A stretch of DNA of 64,000 nucleotides from JASGKO01 sp049840595 (lineage in GTDB: Bacteria > Verrucomicrobiota > Verrucomicrobiia > Chthoniobacterales > Chthoniobacteraceae), in assembly GCA_049840595.1 (NCBI GenBank), contig JASGKO010000017.1, positions 1 through 64,000 of the forward strand, read 5' to 3'. Positions 59,995 to 64,000 of the stretch are shown one piece after another. The notes under the pieces were generated by a model, which worked only from the letters and a program-made list of their open reading frames with translations, was not told the origin of the DNA and did no database searches. Positions within the stretch are counted from its first letter, which is position 1; each line of letters begins with the position of its first letter. The translations under genes were made by a program, and so were the position numbers.

Positions 59995-61060
59995 TTTACC
60001 GCTCCCATCGTCGAGCGGCGGCGCCGCATCAGGATTCCCGCGCCGGAGATGACCAGGAGCAGCGAGGCGGGCTCGGGCACGACCTGGTAATCAATGGAAA
60101 TGGTCGCCGGCGTGCCGATGAGCGACTCCTTGGTGTAGAAACTCGGGTAGCTCGCCGCGCCGCCCGTCCCGGGCTCCGAGGCCACGGAAAGGGAGGTGAC
60201 CGATGAAATCCAGCGTGCCAAGGTTGAACGCCGACTGGAGATAGGCGAGGACGTAGGGATTCGTGAGATCGAGCGCGAAGGAGAGGGTCGTCCCGCGGAA
60301 CTGCGTCGCCGGGATTTACCGCGCTCGTCGTCCCGACCGCCCAGGGCGAGCTCTCAAAGCCGCCGCTCACATTGTTCGAGACATCGGTCGCGGTGCCGTT
60401 GAGATAACTCATCGCATAGGCATTTCGCCCGCCCCTGGCGGTGGTGCCAAAGGGAGAGGTCTCGGTAAAACTTTGGGCGGTGTAGCCGTTGCGAATCCCG
60501 ACCCCAAAAAGTTCGACCGGGCGCCCGGCATCGGAATCCGCCACATCACCGGAGGCCGAGGAATTGAGGTAGGTTTGATAAGAATCGTAGGTGGGATCGT
60601 AGAGATAGCTGCTGTTGCTGAGGGTGAGGGTGATCGTGACCGAGTTGATCTGATAACTCGACGCGCCCAGACCCGTCGCAACCAGCCCGCTGAGATTGAA
60701 GCCGAGGAGCATCTGCCCGTCGCGCTCATCAAAGCTGCCGCTGGTATCCCCCACATCGCCAAAGACCGCGGCGGAGGCCTCATTGCCGGGATTCGAAGCA
60801 AAGGGATACATCCAGCGGTTGGCGGTCGGCTGGGACAGGCTCACGGTGGTGGCATGAAGAAAGGAAACGGACAGCAACGCCGCCAGGGCCATGAGGGTCG
60901 GGCGCACGATCGCTTTGCGCGCCGGCTCCCGGACCGGAGGAACCTGCCGGGAAGAAGCCCCGGAGGGCCCCGCCCCCTTGCGGGCGGACTCCTGTCTTCG
61001 CGGATCGCGCTCCTTGCGCGGATTCACCCGCAGACGAACATCGAAGTTGCTGTAATTCAT
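59991..61060 (-). CDS. PEP-CTERM protein at head of haem operon (apparent frameshifts)
   Basis: About 355 residues beginning MNYSNFDVRLRVNPRKERD, with an unusually long polar N-terminus before the signal segment PTLMALAALLSVSFLHATTV; an internal ATG (residue 56) may be the true start. The mature part has NRWMYPFASNPGNEASAAVF, GQMLLGFNLSGLVATGLGAS and a beta-rich region. Two one-base shifts (near 60290 and 60205) break it. The reading resumes SVTSLSVASEPGTGGAASYP and ends in VPEPASLLLVISGAGILM with RRRRSTMGAVK, a PEP-CTERM tail. It is a likely exosortase substrate anchored at the cell surface. Confidence 0.8.
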
Positions 61061-61115
61061 ACCGGACGACTATGAAATGCCATCCGGGCGGCGGCTCCCC
61101 ACCATTTGCGAAAAA

Positions 61116-61580
61116 TTATCCCCTCGTTGCGGCCCGGGCGCGAAATTGCATCCGCCGGCAAAAAATGGAAAAGCGCAAGCGCGTGCGGTCGTGAGAACGC
61201 CGCCAAAAACCGACTGCCGCGCAGCCGCTAGAGATTCCCTGTCGTCCCGGAACTAAAAGCCCGCTATTCCTTGGCCCGCTGAGCGCGGCGGAGAGCTTGC
61301 CCACCTTCTGCTTCATCATCTTGCCGCTCTTGAATTTCACCGTCGCCCGTTCCGGAATCTTGAACTGGCTTCCGGGCTGATTCGGATTGCGCCCCACCCG
61401 CGGCTTGGTAAGCCGGACTTCAAACACTCCGAAATTGCGCAACTCCACGGTGTCGCCGGCGCCAAGACTGGAAGTGATGTGATCAAGTGTCCGCTGAATG
61501 ACATCAAACACCTGATGCTGCACCATGCCCGTCTCGTTGCTGATTTTTACTACGAGGTCCCGCTTCGTCAAAGTCGCCAT
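61116..61580 (-). CDS. HU/IHF-family DNA-binding protein (C-terminus doubtful)
   Basis: Small nucleoid protein that bends DNA. The N-terminal 95 residues (MATLTKRDLVVKISNETGMV, VELRNFGVFEVRLTKPRVGR, NPNQPGSQFKIPERATVKFK, SGKMMKQKVGKLSAAL) are a complete HU/IHF fold with the DNA-contact motif GRNPNQPG. The assembled frame then runs on for about 50 unusual Arg-rich residues to 61116. If the run near 61282 is one base off, the frame ends at TAG 61264 with AQRAKE, a normal length of about 105. The shorter form is more likely. Confidence 0.82.
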   Translation of the reverse strand: MATLTKRDLVVKISNETGMVQHQVFDVIQRTLDHITSSLGAGDTVELRNFGVFEVRLTKPRVGRNPNQPGSQFKIPERATVKFKSGKMMKQKVGKLSAALSGPRNSGLLVPGRQGISSGCAAVGFWRRSHDRTRLRFSIFCRRMQFRARAATRG

Positions 61581-61592
61581 AATGCGCGCACA

Positions 61593-62564
61593 TTATTCAC
61601 GCTCCTCGTCCCCGGGCAAGGCTGCATTTGTTTTCACGTGAAAAAATCCCGGGGCCACTTCGGCGGCGGTTTTGAAGTGGGTCTTGGCCAGTTTCTCCAA
61701 AATCATCGGCTCATGGGCGGCGATAATTTTCTTCGCGACCTCCTTCACCAGCGCCGAGGCCCCGCGCGGAATGGTGCAGCCGTAGGTGCGGCCGGCGGCC
61801 TCCATCCAGTCGATGAACCGCTCGCGGGCGAGGATGGAAGCGGCGGCGACGGCGAGGTCGGACTCCGCCTTGGTGCGCTGTTGCAGCTCGATCGCGCGGC
61901 CTTTTTCGAGGAGCGCGCGCTTGATCAATTGCGGGTTGCCGAACTGGTCGGAGAGCGAACGCGGGCACTCGGGACGCTGCTCGAGCAGGTTTTCAATCGC
62001 GCGGGCGTGGCCCCAGGCGAGGACGCGGTTCACGTTGCCATTGCGGGCGATCATGCGGTTGTAGCTCTCCGGCCCGATCATCACGATGGTGTGCGCGGCG
62101 CCCGGGGTGTTTTTGATAATTTTGGCCAGCTCGCGGATGCGCTTGTCGGAGCCAATGCGCTTGCTGTCCTGAATGCCCGCGTCCATGAGCCGGTGTGCGA
62201 TCGAGCTGTCCGTGTAAACTCCCGCGACGACCATCGGGCCAAAAAAGTCGCCTTTTCCGCTCTCATCTATACCAAGTGGGGGAAAACACTTCGGGATTGT
62301 GCACTTCCTCGTAGCCGAGCTTGGCCTCGCCGAGGACCTCGGGCTCAAGGGTGAATTGCACAAATTCCTGCGTCCCCTTCCCCTGCAGCACCAGCTTGGG
62401 CCCCTTTTCATAGACGGCGGCGGTGAGCTTGTTCTTCTGGGCGAGTAGAGGGTGTATTGCTTCTCGGAAAAATCCCAATCCTCGCGCTGCAAAATTTCGC
62501 GCAGCGTTTTCGCCTGCTGCGGGGTGAGCGGAGTGGTGTAGAGTGTCAGCGCTTTTTCAGTCAC
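61593..62564 (-). CDS. rnhC: Ribonuclease HIII (apparent frameshifts)
   Basis: RNase HIII cleaves the RNA strand of RNA-DNA hybrids. Starting at GTG 62564 it reads TEKALTLYTTPLTPQQAKTL and EILQREDWDFSEKQ. A second frame then gives AQKNKLTAAVYEKGPKLVLQ and GKGTQEFVQFTLEPE, and the first frame resumes at LGIDESGKGDFFGPMVVAGV. Two opposite one-base shifts near 62450 and 62270 explain this. The metal-binding acidic residues appear in GIDESGKGD and DSKRIGSDKRI, and a later acid in AESDLAVAAASILARE. About 323 aa. It starts one base from mutY, in the opposite direction. Confidence 0.88.
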   Translation of the reverse strand: MTEKALTLYTTPLTPQQAKTLREILQREDWDFSEKQYTLYSPRRTSSPPPSMKRGPSWCCRGRGRRNLCNSPLSPRSSARPSSATRKCTIPKCFPPLGIDESGKGDFFGPMVVAGVYTDSSIAHRLMDAGIQDSKRIGSDKRIRELAKIIKNTPGAAHTIVMIGPESYNRMIARNGNVNRVLAWGHARAIENLLEQRPECPRSLSDQFGNPQLIKRALLEKGRAIELQQRTKAESDLAVAAASILARERFIDWMEAAGRTYGCTIPRGASALVKEVAKKIIAAHEPMILEKLAKTHFKTAAEVAPGFFHVKTNAALPGDEERE

Positions 62565-62565
62565 G

Positions 62566-63598
62566 ATGCCCAAGAATAAACCGCAGAGCCGACCCAACTC
62601 CGAGCGAAAAAATCTCCCCGTGCAACCGGGCGTGGATTCCACGTTCCAGCCGGCCTTGATCGCATGGTTTAAAAAGCGGCCCGCGACCTGCCGTGGCGGC
62701 GCACGCACGATCCCTACGCGATCCTCGTTTCGGAGATCATGCTCCAGCAGACGCAGGTGGCGACGGTGATTCCCTTTTACGAACGGTGGCTGCAGCGGTT
62801 TCCCGACTTTGCGGCCCTCGCCGCGGCCACGGAGCACGATGTGCTCGGTCTCTGGCAGGGGCTGGGCTATTACTCCCGGGCGCGCAACCTGCACCGGGCC
62901 GCGCGGGAAGTGGTGGCCCGGCATGGCGGGGAAATGCCGCGCGAGCTGGAGGCGATTCGGGCGCTGCCGGGGATCGGCCGCTACACCGCGGGGGCGGTGG
63001 CCACCTTTGCCTTCGACCGCGCGACGCCGATCATCGATGCCAACATCGCCCGCGTGCTGGCGCGGCTGGCGGATTTCCACGAACCGGTCGCCAGCACCCG
63101 GGGGCAGCAATTCCTGTGGACTTCGCCGCCGCGCTGGTGCCGAAGCACAACGCCCGCACCTACAATGGCGCGCTGATGGAACTGGGCGCGCTGCTCTGCA
63201 CGCCCCGCAAGCCCCAGTGCCTCCGGTGCCCGGTAAAGGCGCAGTGCCGCACCCGCGAACCCGAAGCGCTCCCGGTGAAAAAGCCGCAGCGCAAAACGGT
63301 GGAACTGGAGGAACGCTGCGCCTTCATCGTGCGCAACGGCGAAGTGTTGCTGGAGCAACAAACCGGTCGCCGCTGGAATGGCCTGTGGCGACTCCCGTTG
63401 TGTGAAAAGCCTGATGGGCCGCTGATTTATCAGGCCGAATATCCTTTTACGCATCATCGCGTGACCCTGCTGGTCACCCGTGGAGAAACCCCGCGGAAAC
63501 CAGCGGAGTCCCAGTCCTGGCATCCATTGGAAAGCCTCCAATCGCTGCCGATGACCGCGCCCCATCGCCGGGCCCTGGCCAGCCTGCTGCGGACGTAA
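62566..63598 (+). CDS. mutY: A/G-specific adenine glycosylase (apparent frameshifts)
   Basis: MutY removes adenine mispaired with 8-oxoguanine. The product (about 343 aa) reads across three frames. It begins MPKNKPQSRPNSERKN and continues through FQPALIAWFKK. A shift near 62683 (AAAAA) leads to ARDLPWRRTHDPYAILVSEI and MLQQTQVATVIPFYERWLQR. A second shift near 63120 (missing G) leads to DFAAALVPKHNARTYNGALM. The HhH motif ALPGIGRYTAGAV, the catalytic Asp in PIIDANIARVL and the Fe-S ligands in CTPRKPQCLRCPVKAQC (C-x6-C-x2-C-x5-C) are present. A NUDIX-like C-terminal domain follows. Confidence 0.9.
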
Positions 63599-63670
63599 GG
63601 GACCCGCTTTCCTCCGCCGGATACGTGAGGACTGGTGTTCCTGGCGAAATGCTGGTAATACCCAGCGCCC

Positions 63671-64000
63671 ATGAACCACATGGATCGACGGCAGCCAGGG
63701 AACGCCCCCACCATTCATCGCCTCGTAAAATTGGGAACGACCGCATTCCTGCTCAGCCTTGTCCTTTCGGCCTGCGCGCACAAATCGGGCGACAAGCCCC
63801 CGGCTCATCTCGGCCTGGGTGGGTATGAACAATATTTCGACCCTTCGCGCGGGAGCAGTCATGCCCTGGCGATGGCCGAGCAGGGGGATCGCGAGGCGCT
63901 GACGGCCTTTTTCCTCTGCGCCTACGTGCGCCTGAACCAACGCAGCGGCGACAGCCTCGATACGATCCGCTGGAACTTCAGCGAGCTGATCAAGTGCATC
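63671..64000 (+). CDS. Lipoprotein, truncated by window end
   Basis: The gene begins ATG 63671 (or 63680) and runs off the end, so only the first 110 codons are visible. After a polar start (MNHMDRRQPGNAPTIHRLVK) there is a hydrophobic stretch and lipobox LVLSACAHK. The mature start (SGDKPPAHLGLGGYEQYFDP, HALAMAEQGDREALTAFFL) is unfamiliar to me. A long open frame continues to the edge. Predicted membrane-anchored, function unknown. Confidence 0.6.
   Translation, partial: MNHMDRRQPGNAPTIHRLVKLGTTAFLLSLVLSACAHKSGDKPPAHLGLGGYEQYFDPSRGSSHALAMAEQGDREALTAFFLCAYVRLNQRSGDSLDTIRWNFSELIKCI

Noticed and set aside
61061..61115. A possible Fur box before the haem operon (GATAAT word)
   Set aside because: Only a half-site resembles the consensus and there is no clear inverted repeat, so I do not call it.

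Overview
The window looks like a GC-rich chromosome segment from a Verrucomicrobiota bacterium, probably near the Spartobacteria/Chthoniobacterales. This is inferred from the 16S text, the exosortase/PEP-CTERM secretome and the overall gene complement; no database search was possible. The assembly carries about seventeen apparent one-base frameshifts in conserved genes. Many sit at short homopolymers and they cluster at 8.6-17 kb, 42-48 kb and 57-63 kb. They are more likely sequence errors than real pseudogenes, so the affected genes are given here as whole loci.

Layout. 0.35-6 kb: a complete minus-strand rRNA operon (16S, tRNA-Ile, tRNA-Ala, 23S, 5S, terminator). 7-13 kb: a translationally coupled minus-strand glycan operon (membrane glycosyltransferase-like protein, GMC oxidoreductase, NAD-epimerase, polysaccharide deacetylase, GT2), interrupted by a palindromic repeat element. 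13.3-18.5 kb: plus-strand housekeeping genes (dapF, dapA, dapB, folK, panB) and two small lipoproteins. 18.7-21.4 kb: accA, a LysM/YkuD protein whose active site is degenerate, an unknown protein and tRNA-Asp. 21.7-25 kb: a Spy-like periplasmic protein, a WecG/TagA glycosyltransferase, and an exosortase with its EpsI partner. 25.4-39.3 kb: a large surface-polysaccharide locus. It encodes a GDP-mannose-3,5-epimerase homologue, the complete GDP-D-glycero-alpha-D-manno-heptose pathway (gmhA, hddA and an hddC-gmhB fusion), several glycosyltransferases including a tandem double GT4 protein, and an O-antigen ligase/polymerase-like membrane protein. 39.3-46.8 kb: bioA, small unknowns, a NUDIX hydrolase, murJ and aconitase. 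47-53 kb: a run of secreted proteins (two PEP-CTERM proteins, a TIGR03118-like protein, a PF04185 phosphoesterase and a helical-repeat protein). 53.3-55 kb: an ABC exporter. 55.3-61 kb: a haem uptake operon (hmuSTUV) that begins with a PEP-CTERM protein and a pseudopilin. 61-64 kb: an HU/IHF-like protein, rnhC, mutY and the start of a lipoprotein gene.

How it fits together. The exosortase/EpsI pair is the likely sorting machine for the three PEP-CTERM proteins seen at 47.0, 48.0 and 60 kb, and it lies against the glycan locus, as is usual for this system. The most unusual arrangement is the putative haem operon led by a PEP-CTERM surface protein and a type II pseudopilin in place of a visible TonB-dependent receptor. 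Intergenic spaces hold several families of short dispersed palindromes. One of them appears to have inserted at the start codon of the deacetylase gene, leaving a 13-bp direct repeat.
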